From Oscillospiraceae bacterium (lineage in GTDB: Bacteria > Bacillota > Clostridia > Oscillospirales > Acutalibacteraceae): DNA of 52,530 nucleotides. The notes beneath the pieces were generated by a model, which saw nothing but the letters and a program-made list of their open reading frames with translations, ran no database searches and had not been told where the DNA came from. Shown here piece by piece: positions 15,372 to 23,808 of this stretch. The position numbers were made by a program, and so were the translations under genes. The stretch covers positions 1 to 52,530 of the forward strand of contig JAFLUM010000012.1 of assembly GCA_022508805.1 (NCBI GenBank), given 5' to 3'. Position 1 is the stretch's first letter. Each line of letters opens with the position of its first letter.

Positions 15372-16556
15372 TTAACCAAACTGTGAAAGAAGGAAGCCTG
15401 CCGCAACTGCTGAACCGATAACGCCGGCAACGTTCGGACCCATCGCGTGCATAAGCAGGAAGTTTGACGGATTGTATTTTCTTCCCTCTACCTGCGATAC
15501 ACGTGCAGCCATGGGAACTGCAGAAACACCTGCCGAACCGATAAGCGGATTGACCTTGCCCTTGGTGATAAGGCACATAAGCTTTGCAAAAACAACTCCG
15601 CCAGCAGTCGAGAAAGCGAATGCCAAAAGACCGATTCCAACGATAAGAATTGTCTTTATATCAAGGAAGGTCTTGCCTTCGGCAGTCGCACCGACCGTAA
15701 CACCGAGCATAATAGTAACTATATTGCAAAGTGAATTTTGTGCGGTATCAGAAAGTCGGTCGGTAACGCCGCTTTCCTTAAACAGGTTGCCAAGCATAAG
15801 CATACCGATAAGAGGTGCAACTGACGGCAACGTGAGAACGCAAATAACGGTAACAACTATCGGGAAAATTATCTTTTCCGTTTTGCTTACCGTGCGAAGC
15901 TGATCCATCTTGATCTGCCGCTCTTTTTTGGTAGTCAAAAGCTTCATAATAGGCGGCTGAATAAGCGGTATCAGCGCCATATACGAGTATGCGGCAACTG
16001 CTATCGGACCTAAAAGATGCGGAGCAAGCTGACCTGTCAAATAAATAGCCGTAGGACCGTCAGCACCGCCGATAATGGCTATCGATGCGGCTTCTTCGGG
16101 TGTGAACTGACCAGTGATGATCGCTATCATAAATGCAACGTAAATACCAAGCTGTGCGGCAGCACCCAGCAAAAGGCTGGAAGGATTGGCAAGGAGCGGA
16201 CCGAAATCGGTCATGGCGCCGACTCCCATAAAGATAAGGCAGGGGAATATACTGGATTTAACACCCGTATATATCAGTCGGAATACACCCGTGTCATACC
16301 AATGAGCTGCAGTATCCTTTATTAACGTGCCGTCATCCGGCGTGGCAATCAAAAGCGGATCCGCCATTATTTCGGGATACACGTTGACGAGCATCATTCC
16401 GAATGCAATAGGCAAAAGGAGGAGAGGCTCAAATTTTTTAACAATGGCAAGATACAAAAGACCGAATGATAAGAGTATCATCGCCCAGTTTTGCCATTCA
16501 AGATTTACAAAGTTGGACTCTTTAAAGAGTTCAACAAGAGCGTTTATTATGGACAT
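15372..16556 (-). CDS. oadB: Na+-transporting carboxylic-acid decarboxylase, beta subunit
   Basis: Protein of 394 residues with about nine membrane helices. Recognised by [17 protein letters not shown] (conserved Asp region in the Na+ path), the repeated [11 protein letters not shown] and [18 protein letters not shown] motifs, and the family length of OadB/GcdB/MmdB. It couples decarboxylation of the biotin-bound carboxyl group to Na+ export. The start at 16556 is taken because GGAGG (16563-16567) lies in front of it; the frame is open six codons further. Last gene of a four-gene operon with oadA, oadG-like and the biotin carrier. The subfamily (oxaloacetate, methylmalonyl or glutaconyl) is set by the alpha subunit. 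Confidence 0.92.
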   Translation of the reverse strand: MSIINALVELFKESNFVNLEWQNWAMILLSFGLLYLAIVKKFEPLLLLPIAFGMMLVNVYPEIMADPLLIATPDDGTLIKDTAAHWYDTGVFRLIYTGVKSSIFPCLIFMGVGAMTDFGPLLANPSSLLLGAAAQLGIYVAFMIAIITGQFTPEEAASIAIIGGADGPTAIYLTGQLAPHLLGPIAVAAYSYMALIPLIQPPIMKLLTTKKERQIKMDQLRTVSKTEKIIFPIVVTVICVLTLPSVAPLIGMLMLGNLFKESGVTDRLSDTAQNSLCNIVTIMLGVTVGATAEGKTFLDIKTILIVGIGLLAFAFSTAGGVVFAKLMCLITKGKVNPLIGSAGVSAVPMAARVSQVEGRKYNPSNFLLMHAMGPNVAGVIGSAVAAGFLLSQFG

Positions 16557-16570
16557 GTACGGTCCTCCAA

Positions 16571-16954
16571 TCAACCGATCACGGCAAGTACTTCATCGGT
16601 TGCAACAGTGCTTCCCTTTGACACGATAACCTGTGAAACCGTACCTGCGCATGGAGCAACGATCTCATTTTCCATCTTCATAGCCTCAAGGATAAAGAGC
16701 ACATCGCCCTCTTTTACCGCCTGACCCTGAGAAATGTTTACGGAAAGAATGGTTCCGGGCATGGGGGCGGCAACTTTAGTTCCCTCTCCGACTGTTGCGG
16801 GAGCGGCAGGAGCAGCAACTACAGGTGTAGCAGGAGCAACTGCAACAGGTGCAGGAGCAACAACGGTGGGAGTGACGGAGGTTACAATAGCCTCGCTGAG
16901 TTCATTGACCTCAACCTCATAATCGAATCCGTTTAAAGTAACAATGTATTTCAT
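16571..16954 (-). CDS. Biotin carrier protein of the decarboxylase
   Basis: Protein of 127 residues. The C-terminal 70 residues form a biotinyl/lipoyl domain with the biotin-lysine motif [17 protein letters not shown]. Residues 30-60 are an Ala/Pro/Val linker that would let the arm reach between subunits. In many OadA proteins this domain is fused to the C-terminus; here it is a separate gene, 14 bases downstream of the OadG-like gene, as in Clostridia and methylmalonyl-type enzymes. It carries CO2 from the alpha to the beta subunit. AAGGGG precedes the start. Confidence 0.93.
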   Translation of the reverse strand: MKYIVTLNGFDYEVEVNELSEAIVTSVTPTVVAPAPVAVAPATPVVAAPAAPATVGEGTKVAAPMPGTILSVNISQGQAVKEGDVLFILEAMKMENEIVAPCAGTVSQVIVSKGSTVATDEVLAVIG

Positions 16955-16968
16955 TTTTTATGACCCCT

Positions 16969-17430
16969 TTATGAATTTTCAATAAGTTTAATTGATTTGA
17001 ACTGTAATCTTTCAAGCGGAATACCGCTGTTGTGGCTGACAAGTGCCATAATAACGGCTGCCGTCTTATTGTCTGTCTTATAAGTCTCAAGTTCAGGCTC
17101 TACAAGCTTGATCGACTTGAATTGAAGTCTTGTGAGCGGAATACCGCTGTCGTGACTGACTATCGCCATAATGGTTGCTGCCATCTTTTCATCGACTTTG
17201 TAAAGCTCAAGAGTTGTAGGCTCTGCTGCCTGCGGAACTTCGGCAGGAGCTTCTTTTGAGCTTTCCTGTACCGTCGGAACCTTTTCAGACTTTTTGTTAT
17301 TTTTATCTGTAAAAATGCGTATGACCCTTGAGAGAATTACAATAATGCAGGCGAGAAGCGCAAGAATAATCAGAACTACAATAAATCCCGTTATGGAAGT
17401 ATTGAGTGCATCGGCTATAGTAAATTCCAC
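16969..17430 (-). CDS. OadG-like gamma subunit with duplicated C-terminal tail
   Basis: The GTG at 17430 is preferred, giving 153 residues, because AGGGG is eight bases away. One N-terminal membrane helix (about 13-38), then a charged Pro/Ala/Glu linker, as in OadG subunits, which tether alpha to beta. The C-terminus is unusual: two near-identical units of about 40 residues. The first runs from LELYKVDEKMAATIMAIVSH to LQFKSIKLV; the second from LETYKTDNKTAAVIMALVSH to LQFKSIKLI. Position between oadA and the biotin carrier supports the role; sequence similarity to classical OadG is otherwise weak. Confidence 0.8.
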   Translation of the reverse strand: MEFTIADALNTSITGFIVVLIILALLACIIVILSRVIRIFTDKNNKKSEKVPTVQESSKEAPAEVPQAAEPTTLELYKVDEKMAATIMAIVSHDSGIPLTRLQFKSIKLVEPELETYKTDNKTAAVIMALVSHNSGIPLERLQFKSIKLIENS

Positions 17431-17444
17431 TGCATTTTCACCCC

Positions 17445-18827
17445 TCAATCAACCTTTTTAATTGAAAATTTGAATGTGTTCTTTTCTTTTTCATCCCTCT
17501 TATCAAAGAACTTTTCAGCCTGAGCAGGGAAAGCGATGTAAGAAAGAACATCCTCGTCGGATTTTGCTCTGTCACCGAGCTCGGATTTGGTCTCTTCGAA
17601 CATGGGCTCAAGAGTATCAGCAAAACGGCACGTAATCGGTTCATTGTCGCCTAAAACCTTCTTCTGAAGATCTTTGTCGATCTCACCGGGAGCCTTTCCG
17701 TATTCACCCTTTATATATGCCTTAATTTCTTTTGAAATGTTCTTGTATCTTTCACCTACAAGCACATTGGTAACTGCTTGGTTGCCTACCATCTGGCTCA
17801 AAGGTGTAACGAGCGGTGGATAACCCATATCTTTACGCACTCTCGGGATCTCAACAAGAGCCTCGTCCATTTTGTCAAGAGCGTGCATATCTTCAAGGTT
17901 AGCCATCATATTTGAGAGCATTCCGCCGGGAACTTTATATGTCAAAGCGTCCGTATCTGTAACAAGTGCCTTCGGCTTTAAAAGACCTGAAGCAAGATAT
18001 TTGTCACGAAGCGGTTTAAAATGATCGTTAACGGCTTTCAAAGTATTTCTGTCAAGTCCTGTTTCATATCCAAGACCCGTAAGAGCGTCGTAAAGAGTTT
18101 CCGTTGCAGGCTGTGATGTACCGCCTGAGAAACAGGAGGTGGCAGTATCAATAATATCACATCCTGCTTCAACTGCTTTAAGAATTGTCATATATGCCAT
18201 ACCTGTTGTGCAATGAGTATGAAGAATAACGGGCATTTCAGGCATAGCATCTTTGATCGCACTAACAAGGTCTTTTGCCTCAACAGGAGTCATAACGCCT
18301 GCCATATCTTTTATGCAGATCGTCGTACAGCCCATTTCTTTCATTTCCTTAACAAGCTGAACGTAATTCTTCAGAGTGTGAACAGGGCTTGTTGTGTAGG
18401 AGATAGCGCCTGATGCAATAGCACCGTTTTTAATTGTTTCATCAACTGCAACCTGTATATTTCTTGTATCGTTAAGGGCATCAAAAATTCTTATAACATC
18501 AATGCCGTTTTCAACGCTCTTTTTAACAAACATTCTGACAACATCGTCAGGGTAATGCTTGTAACCGAGAAGATTCTGCCCGCGAAGAAGCATTTGAAGC
18601 TTTGTGTCGGGACATTTTGCCTTGATTTTTCTAAGTCTTTCCCACGGATCCTCGTCGAGATAGCGCAGGCACGAGTCAAAGGTCGCACCGCCCCAGCATT
18701 CAAGAGAATAGTAACCGGCTTTATTGAGTTTTTCAAGAATCGACTCGAAATCAGAGAACGGCATTCTTGTGGCAATAAGCGACTGGTTAGCGTCTCTCAA
18801 TACGGTTTCCGTAAACTGTACTTTCAT
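17445..18827 (-). CDS. oadA: Oxaloacetate decarboxylase alpha subunit (carboxyltransferase)
   Basis: Protein of 460 residues, an HMGL-like TIM barrel followed by the PYC_OADA domain. Motifs: TETVLRDANQSLIATRM (metal-binding Asp), LRGQNLLGY, RIFDALND, CIKDMAGVMTP (Lys that would be the carbamylated or transfer residue), HTHCTTGMA (metal-binding His pair) and DTATSCFSGGTSQP. It transfers the carboxyl group from oxaloacetate to biotin; it could also act as a pyruvate carboxylase B-type subunit. The C-terminal biotin domain found in many homologues is absent and encoded at 16571-16954. First gene of the operon, with GGAGG about ten bases before the ATG. Confidence 0.93.
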   Translation of the reverse strand: MKVQFTETVLRDANQSLIATRMPFSDFESILEKLNKAGYYSLECWGGATFDSCLRYLDEDPWERLRKIKAKCPDTKLQMLLRGQNLLGYKHYPDDVVRMFVKKSVENGIDVIRIFDALNDTRNIQVAVDETIKNGAIASGAISYTTSPVHTLKNYVQLVKEMKEMGCTTICIKDMAGVMTPVEAKDLVSAIKDAMPEMPVILHTHCTTGMAYMTILKAVEAGCDIIDTATSCFSGGTSQPATETLYDALTGLGYETGLDRNTLKAVNDHFKPLRDKYLASGLLKPKALVTDTDALTYKVPGGMLSNMMANLEDMHALDKMDEALVEIPRVRKDMGYPPLVTPLSQMVGNQAVTNVLVGERYKNISKEIKAYIKGEYGKAPGEIDKDLQKKVLGDNEPITCRFADTLEPMFEETKSELGDRAKSDEDVLSYIAFPAQAEKFFDKRDEKEKNTFKFSIKKVD

Positions 18828-18880
18828 TATTCATAGCCTCCAAACGCAAATTAAAATACATATTATTCCAATTTTAAATA

Positions 18881-18909
18881 ATTATATATTATGTTTTTAT
18901 TATTATCAA
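18881..18909 (-). promoter_or_regulatory. Promoter of the oad operon
   Basis: On the minus strand TTGATA (18904-18909), 17-base spacer and consensus TATAAT (18881-18886). The leader would be about 45 bases and AT-rich, ending in GGAGG before oadA. Confidence 0.7.
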
Positions 18910-18948
18910 TAGGAAAGCTTTAATAATAAATATTTTTGGAGGAATAAC

Positions 18949-18978
18949 AAAAAAAGACACCGAAAAGTGTCTTTTTTT
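18949..18978 (-). terminator. Terminator of the extracellular glycosidase gene
   Basis: GACAC and GTGTC with flanking A7 and T7 runs give an effectively longer stem on either strand. It lies about 30 bases beyond the stop of the minus-strand gene at 19010. Confidence 0.75.
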
Positions 18979-19009
18979 GTTAAAAAATTAACGGCTGCTG
19001 TGTTTTAAT

Positions 19010-21499
19010 TTAAAAGTTGTTTACTGTTATCGAGCCGATATTCGGAGCATACGTCACATTGCCGTTAAAATTATATGATCCGTCATTGGAAAGTCTTATT
19101 TCATTGTCGCCTTCGCTAAGGTAAATTACAGCGGTTTTCGTTTTATAATTTTCCCAACTATAGGTGCTTCTGAAAAATACGTTCGGTATTTTTTCACCGT
19201 TTACTTCAATGGTTATATAGCGCTCAATTAAATCCACATTATAGTCGTGGTATCCGCCTTCTTCGTTATTGGCATATTCAAAGGTGAAGTTGTAATAGCC
19301 GGCTTTAGGAGTCTTAATGTTAAAGGTGCAACCGCTGTCCGTTTCGGAGCTTATCCAACCTATACGCATACCGCTGGAGGTGTTAGCGTCCGGCTCTACC
19401 GTTGCACCGCCGTATACCGTAACATCATCGGGGGTTATCGTATATGTATTGTTAAGCGCAGTATTTCTTTTGACGCCGGTGAGTATCGCATCGTTTGTAA
19501 ATATAAGCTTATTGTATCCGCGGTGCAGATATATGGGAAGATTGCTACCTATAAGATCGTCCACGCCGTCATCTATGCCGTTTACCTTTATGTCGGTCGA
19601 GCCGTTGCCGGAAAGTGAGAGATTATAGTATCCGTCGCTGTTTACAATGACCGAGTAGGCGTTATCATCGGTTGTATTACGCGAGGTCAGCCTATCAAAA
19701 TATATTCCCTCTCGCTCCTTATCGGTAACCATAGTGACTTTAAGAAGATCCAGTGACAGTACAGCGTCGTTCTGCACTTCAAGGACAACCTTATGATTAT
19801 CGTCAGTCAGCTCAATGGGGATCGAGATACATTCCATATAATCTTCTTTAATGGAAGACGGGAATTTATAGGTCTCGCTTTTTTCTCCGTCGATAGTTAT
19901 TTTGACCTCGGCGTTCGGTCTTGCACCGTCCACAGGACCGTTTCCGTATACAAATTCAAAATTATATGTTCCGTTCTTTTCAGCATCTACACGGAATTGA
20001 ATTGAACTGTTTTTGTCTAAGCCTTTAACCAAACCCGTACCGGAGTACGCATAAGCAGTTTCGTTGGTGGCAACAGCGTTACCGGAAAGCTTAGCATCCT
20101 CAGCCTCATATCTTGTACCGATATTCTTGTTAGTATTATTCTCTGAACCGTCGTAAGGTATTATTTCAACAAAGAATGCCTGTGAAGGGCTTTCGCACGG
20201 CAGGGTAAACGAAATTGAAGAACCGCTCACCTTTTTTGTCACTGTCATACAATCATCGGGGGAGTATACTGCTCCGCCAAGTCCCATATAATCAACAGAT
20301 TTTACCTTAATTGTGACCTTGTCGCCGTTTTTAAAGTAAGAATCGTCTATATTTTGAATTTTGACCTTACTGCTTCGGTCAGTACCGCCGGCAAGAATAT
20401 AAAACTTGTTTTCCGTTTCATCAAAAGAGGCGCAGGCGGAAAAACCTAAATTAGAGAGTGGCTCTTTACCCTTTATATAATTTTCTACGTTGCTGTGCAT
20501 AAGGTCGCGATCAAAAACGAAAAGCTCCTTGCCTTTCATTTCGGCATAAAATTTATATACCCAATAGTTCGAATTGGGCGTCACATCGTCAGCTACCGTA
20601 TCTGAGAGATTGTTCGCAAGCCTCCAGTATGCTACACAGCCGTATGCATCCTGCTTTTCGAGTCTCGATATCCATTTTACGGACTCACCGGGGATACCGT
20701 TTGTTCTCATAAGACCGTATTCCGATATACATACAGGAAGACGTTCTATCCCTAATTCGTCGCAAATCCCATAATATTCATCAAAATGATCGTCCATAAA
20801 ATAAAGCGAATATCTTTCGGCAAGCTCATGCCAAACTACCGTATCAGGCAGGCAGTCGTGCTCCTTGCAGTAAGATAAAAACTCCCTTATAAAGTCGCCG
20901 TTAAAGCCTGCGTGACCGGGACCGGCAATTTTGGCATCGGGATTTATTGAACGAACCATGGCGTATGTAGATGCCCACGCATCATAGAAGGTGTATCTGT
21001 TTTCCTCCTCCCAGAAATTGCCGAACCATACTCCGTTGTCCATCTCGTTATAAATACAGTATACAAGATGGTCGGCGTAGTCGCTGCTTTCTGCAACGGT
21101 AACAGTTTTACGCACCTTTTCGTTGTATTCCTCAAGGCTGTCAAGCTGATAATACCAAGTATCGTACATATCCTGTGTATACACCATAAGCATTTCGCCG
21201 CCGGCGCTCAAAAAAGTATCGCTTACGTTGGTTACGTCGCCTATGGGGTGCTGCAGACCGCCTGCAGTTTTTGTGGCAAGTCCGTTTATGCCTATACTTT
21301 CTGCAATTTCTCTTGTCGGAATATCTTCCTCTGCAAAGCCGTAAAGGAAGCCCGAGGCTCTTCCCGTCATATCCGACTGTAAGCTGAAATCAATAGTAAC
21401 TTTTGGCGTAGCAATGCTCAAAACCGCAACACCTGCAGCAATTATCAAGCATAAAAGCACGCAAATTATTCCAAGCAGAATTTTAATACCTTTTTTCAT
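19010..21499 (-). CDS. Extracellular clan GH-A-like glycosidase with CBM35/CBM6-like modules
   Basis: The start at 21499 follows AAGGGAGAT; 829 residues. Residues 7-30 are one hydrophobic segment (signal anchor or signal peptide). Residues about 40-340 look like a TIM barrel of clan GH-A: CIYNEMDNGVW places N151-E152 as acid/base, and VCISEYGLMR places E260 as nucleophile. From about 465 a carbohydrate-binding module begins RYEAEDAKLSGNA, and a second similar beta-sandwich ends the protein (about 690-829, AGYYNFTFEYAN). The sequence recalls GH39-type enzymes, but I cannot fix the family. It would bind and cut a glycan at the cell surface. The promoter carries a palindrome, so regulation by a repressor is likely. 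Confidence 0.7.
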   Translation of the reverse strand: MKKGIKILLGIICVLLCLIIAAGVAVLSIATPKVTIDFSLQSDMTGRASGFLYGFAEEDIPTREIAESIGINGLATKTAGGLQHPIGDVTNVSDTFLSAGGEMLMVYTQDMYDTWYYQLDSLEEYNEKVRKTVTVAESSDYADHLVYCIYNEMDNGVWFGNFWEEENRYTFYDAWASTYAMVRSINPDAKIAGPGHAGFNGDFIREFLSYCKEHDCLPDTVVWHELAERYSLYFMDDHFDEYYGICDELGIERLPVCISEYGLMRTNGIPGESVKWISRLEKQDAYGCVAYWRLANNLSDTVADDVTPNSNYWVYKFYAEMKGKELFVFDRDLMHSNVENYIKGKEPLSNLGFSACASFDETENKFYILAGGTDRSSKVKIQNIDDSYFKNGDKVTIKVKSVDYMGLGGAVYSPDDCMTVTKKVSGSSISFTLPCESPSQAFFVEIIPYDGSENNTNKNIGTRYEAEDAKLSGNAVATNETAYAYSGTGLVKGLDKNSSIQFRVDAEKNGTYNFEFVYGNGPVDGARPNAEVKITIDGEKSETYKFPSSIKEDYMECISIPIELTDDNHKVVLEVQNDAVLSLDLLKVTMVTDKEREGIYFDRLTSRNTTDDNAYSVIVNSDGYYNLSLSGNGSTDIKVNGIDDGVDDLIGSNLPIYLHRGYNKLIFTNDAILTGVKRNTALNNTYTITPDDVTVYGGATVEPDANTSSGMRIGWISSETDSGCTFNIKTPKAGYYNFTFEYANNEEGGYHDYNVDLIERYITIEVNGEKIPNVFFRSTYSWENYKTKTAVIYLSEGDNEIRLSNDGSYNFNGNVTYAPNIGSITVNNF

Positions 21500-21516
21500 A
21501 CCGAAATCTCCCTTGA

Positions 21517-21535
21517 AAAATATTGACAATATTTT
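21517..21535. promoter_or_regulatory. 19-bp palindromic operator over the glycosidase promoter
   Basis: AAAATATTG A CAATATTTT is a perfect 9-1-9 palindrome covering the end of the -10 box and the start of transcription of the minus-strand gene. This is the typical position for a repressor operator. The repressor gene is not identified. Confidence 0.6.
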
Positions 21536-21559
21536 AGCATAAAAGGAAGCCTAAAACAA
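21531..21559 (-). promoter_or_regulatory. Promoter of the extracellular glycosidase gene
   Basis: On the minus strand TTGTTT (21554-21559), 17-base spacer, TAAAAT (21531-21536); about 32 bases before the ATG. Confidence 0.65.
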
Positions 21560-21561
21560 TA

Positions 21562-21927
21562 TCATTTTAATTTTTTGAGCTTTATAAGCGATGAAATTCC
21601 CATATATATTAAAAAAGCTGCGAATATTTTTGAAAGGTATTCCGTTTTGATAAATGTCAGTATAAAACCCGCCGGTATCGCACCCGAAATTCCGCCTAAA
21701 ATCACGGGAAAAATCTCACGGTAATTTATTTGTTTTTTTAAAGTGTATATCAAAACAGAAAGGGTAGCGCAGGGGATAAAGAAAAGCAGATTTATACCCT
21801 GTGCCCTAAGCTGCGGAATACTTGCAAAAACCGCAAGATATATGATCAGTACTCCGCCTCCGCCAAAACCCATCGAGCCGATAAGCCCTGAGAAAAAACC
21901 TGCGACTGCCGAAATAAAATAATTCAT
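21562..21927 (-). CDS. TauE/SafE-family transporter, second half
   Basis: ATG at 21927 overlaps the stop of the preceding gene (ATGA), giving 121 residues with four membrane helices. The motif GLIGSMGFGGGGVLIIYLAV near the N-terminus matches the TSUP (sulfite exporter TauE/SafE) signature, which appears once in each half of a full-length protein. The neighbour at 21924-22274 has the same motif. The two half-proteins probably join as one transporter of sulfite, sulfonates or other anions. A stronger upstream start at 21954 would only add ten non-hydrophobic residues. Confidence 0.75.
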   Translation of the reverse strand: MNYFISAVAGFFSGLIGSMGFGGGGVLIIYLAVFASIPQLRAQGINLLFFIPCATLSVLIYTLKKQINYREIFPVILGGISGAIPAGFILTFIKTEYLSKIFAAFLIYMGISSLIKLKKLK

Positions 21928-22274
21928 TTTAAGAACATCCTCGCTCCCGCCCATATCATAAACAGCGCAAAAATGACCGTTAAGATCTTGTTTGAGGCTT
22001 TTTTAATTAAAAATGTTCCTGCAACGCTTCCCAAAAGCCCCGGTATAATATAGACCCCTGCATCCAAAAAACTTACGTTCTCATTCAAAAGATAAATACA
22101 AGCGCTTATGACGGTGATCGGCAGGATAGTTGCGACCGCGTTTATTTGGGATTGTTTTTGATCCATCCCGAGCTTTCGGTAAAGGGGAACTGTCAGCATT
22201 CCTCCACCCGCGCCGAGAATCACATTGACCGCACCTATTGCAATTCCAGCCGCAAATTTCTTGATATTCTTCAA
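21924..22274 (-). CDS. TauE/SafE-family transporter, first half
   Basis: Protein of 116 residues, four membrane helices, with the TSUP signature GAVNVILGAGGGMLTVPLYRKL. A full-length TSUP protein has about 250 residues and eight helices, with this half repeated. Here the halves are separate genes overlapping by four bases (ATGA). The N-terminus has a short basic start MKNIKKFAAG. Translational coupling would give equal amounts of both halves. Confidence 0.78.
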   Translation of the reverse strand: MKNIKKFAAGIAIGAVNVILGAGGGMLTVPLYRKLGMDQKQSQINAVATILPITVISACIYLLNENVSFLDAGVYIIPGLLGSVAGTFLIKKASNKILTVIFALFMIWAGARMFLK

Positions 22275-22326
22275 AATATCACCCTAAATCATACTTTTCT
22301 ATTTACTATGTTGCCCCTTTTTACAT

Positions 22327-22357
22327 AAAAAAACAGGAGCAAACCAAAATGCTCCTG
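22327..22357 (-). terminator. Terminator of the methyltransferase gene
   Basis: CAGGAGC (22334-22340) and GCTCCTG (22351-22357) form a stem; on the minus strand it is followed by a seven-T run. Confidence 0.8.
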
Positions 22358-22385
22358 ACATGTGTATATTATTCTTTAAACTGCT

Positions 22386-22991
22386 TTATTTTTCAGAGAC
22401 AAAAATGTCAGCGAATTCAGTACTGTATTGCTTGATAATTGAAAAACCGCTCTCTTTCAATAGTCTCTCGATCGTATCCGCGTTATCAGGGTAAGTTCGC
22501 AACTTTCTTGTCCCGTAATCAATTTCGCTATTTTGATTTTTTTCAATAGATAACACGAATCTGCCTTTTTCCGCAAGCATTGAATATGTTTTATCTATTG
22601 CTTGATTCTTATCCTTAATATGCAGAAATGTTAAGGAAGAGTATATTACATCAAAGACAAGACTCGTTTCCCACGTAAGGTAGTCATCGCAAATCAAATG
22701 GATACTGCTGTCAGCGGGCAAATTTTTCTTTGCCGCTTCGATGGTCTTTTGAGATATATCTATACCATAAAAGCAACGACATTTTTCACAAGTTTTGATT
22801 GCTAATCGTCCTGTACCTACGCCGATCTCTAAAACTGTTTCATTGCCGGAAAGCTGCATGTCCTCAATAAACTGTGGACCGTCCCATTTATCCATATAAA
22901 GTTTCAGAGATTCACTGTCGTGTATAGGATCGTTTCCTTCCGCAATCAATTTATCGTAGTGGGTTTTGACGTCGGTATATATATCAGGCAT
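22386..22991 (-). CDS. Class I SAM-dependent methyltransferase
   Basis: Protein of 201 residues with the Rossmann motif I VLEIGVGTGRLAIKT, an acidic motif II region (CFYGIDIS), and motif IV-like LVFDVIYSSLTFLHI. The substrate cannot be told; small-molecule methyltransferases of this type are frequent. It has no clear partner: the gene is alone between tRNA-Val and its own terminator. The start at 22991 is weakly supported by GGAGAA just upstream on the minus strand. Confidence 0.82.
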   Translation of the reverse strand: MPDIYTDVKTHYDKLIAEGNDPIHDSESLKLYMDKWDGPQFIEDMQLSGNETVLEIGVGTGRLAIKTCEKCRCFYGIDISQKTIEAAKKNLPADSSIHLICDDYLTWETSLVFDVIYSSLTFLHIKDKNQAIDKTYSMLAEKGRFVLSIEKNQNSEIDYGTRKLRTYPDNADTIERLLKESGFSIIKQYSTEFADIFVSEK

Positions 22992-23047
22992 ATTTCATTC
23001 TCCAAATGCAAATTTGTCATAATGTGCCGACAGGGCAAACATCATTC

Positions 23048-23077
23048 AAAAAAGGCATCCTATCGGATGCCTTTTTT
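23048..23077 (-). terminator. Terminator of tRNA-Val
   Basis: GGCATCC and GGATGCC with a TATC loop, six A on one side and six T on the other. Two bases beyond the CCA end of the tRNA on the minus strand. Confidence 0.9.
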
Positions 23078-23079
23078 GC

Positions 23080-23155
23080 TGGTGGACATTAACGGACTCG
23101 AACCGCTGACCCTTCGCACGTCAAGCGAATGCTCTACCAACTGAGCTAAATGTCC
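23080..23155 (-). tRNA. tRNA-Val (anticodon GAC)
   Basis: 76 nt on the minus strand: acceptor GGACATT, D-arm TAGCTCAGTTGGTAGAGCA, anticodon stem TTCGC/GCGAA around loop TTGACGT (anticodon GAC), T-arm with GGTTCGAGTCC, 3' strand AATGTCC, discriminator A and encoded CCA. A terminator follows. Confidence 0.95.
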
Positions 23156-23192
23156 TTGTGCTCAGTTATTTTAGCATAATGCGTACTGTATG

Positions 23193-23456
23193 TCAAGATA
23201 AAAATATGTCACTGAGCAAAATCATTATTACGCCCGATATTCCGCCGACTGAGGACAGTCCCATCGTCCAGCCGTTCACAGGTATATGTACCGCCAAATA
23301 ACCGCCTATAAAATTGACCGCAAACAGCGCGCACAGGCCTTGGAGTGCAGTTAAAATCATCGCGGTGAAAAATCTTTTCGATTTTATATATGTAATAAGA
23401 ACAATAATTAAATATAAGAAAAAAATTATTCCGAGAAAAACCTTTGCCGACTGCAT
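23193..23456 (-). CDS. BofA-like sporulation membrane protein (probable)
   Basis: Protein of 87 residues with three hydrophobic segments. The C-terminal region, VNFIGGYLAVHIPVNGWTMG and GGISGVIMILLS, resembles the BofA family, whose members restrain the sigma-K processing protease in the forespore membrane. Spore genes spoIIR (25301) and yunB (39932) elsewhere in the window fit. The identification rests on the short C-terminal pattern; other small membrane proteins remain possible. Confidence 0.6.
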   Translation of the reverse strand: MQSAKVFLGIIFFLYLIIVLITYIKSKRFFTAMILTALQGLCALFAVNFIGGYLAVHIPVNGWTMGLSSVGGISGVIMILLSDIFLS

Positions 23457-23567
23457 TTTACTCCTCCCAAATTTTTACAGATATATTTTTATGGACATAT
23501 CTATTTCTATTATTTTTCAGTTTAATTTATTCCTTCAAAGAATATAATATATCGGAGGTGAGCTGAT

Positions 23568-23735
23568 TTGAATGAGACAACAAGAACATACGAGCAATTT
23601 TGTACACATCTCGGCAGAAATGTTATAATGGAGGAAAAAATAACATCTGACGGCATCATAAAAATAACCTGTACAAACGGAATATGTCCCGACAGCACAG
23701 GCGGATGCAAAAACAAATTGCGACAAAAAAACTGA
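23568..23735 (+). CDS. Small Cys-rich protein, 55 aa
   Basis: Starts at TTG 23568 behind an excellent ribosome site GGAGGTGAG (23554-23562). The product has four Cys (FCTHL, ITCTNGICP, GGCKN), basic ends and no hydrophobic helix. The CxxxxxC...C spacing could bind a metal ion. I know no family. The strong ribosome site and clear stop support it. Confidence 0.6.
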   Translation: MNETTRTYEQFCTHLGRNVIMEEKITSDGIIKITCTNGICPDSTGGCKNKLRQKN

Positions 23736-23742
23736 ATAGTTA

Positions 23743-23771
23743 TTGACCGATTGAGAAAAAAATAGTAAAAT
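23743..23771 (+). promoter_or_regulatory. Promoter of the gene at 23809
   Basis: TTGACC (23743-23748), 17-base spacer, TAAAAT (23766-23771), 38 bases before the ATG. Confidence 0.65.
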
Positions 23772-23808
23772 AATAAACATAGATTTAATAATTTCGGCGG
23801 TGATTTTG

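Noticed and set aside
15472-15903. Open frame of about 140 codons on the plus strand over oadB
   Set aside because: oadB is certain by family motifs and operon position; this frame has no start site signals.
20574-20774. Small open frames on the plus strand within the 19010-21499 gene
   Set aside because: Antisense shadows of a gene with signal segment, catalytic motifs, promoter and terminator on the minus strand.
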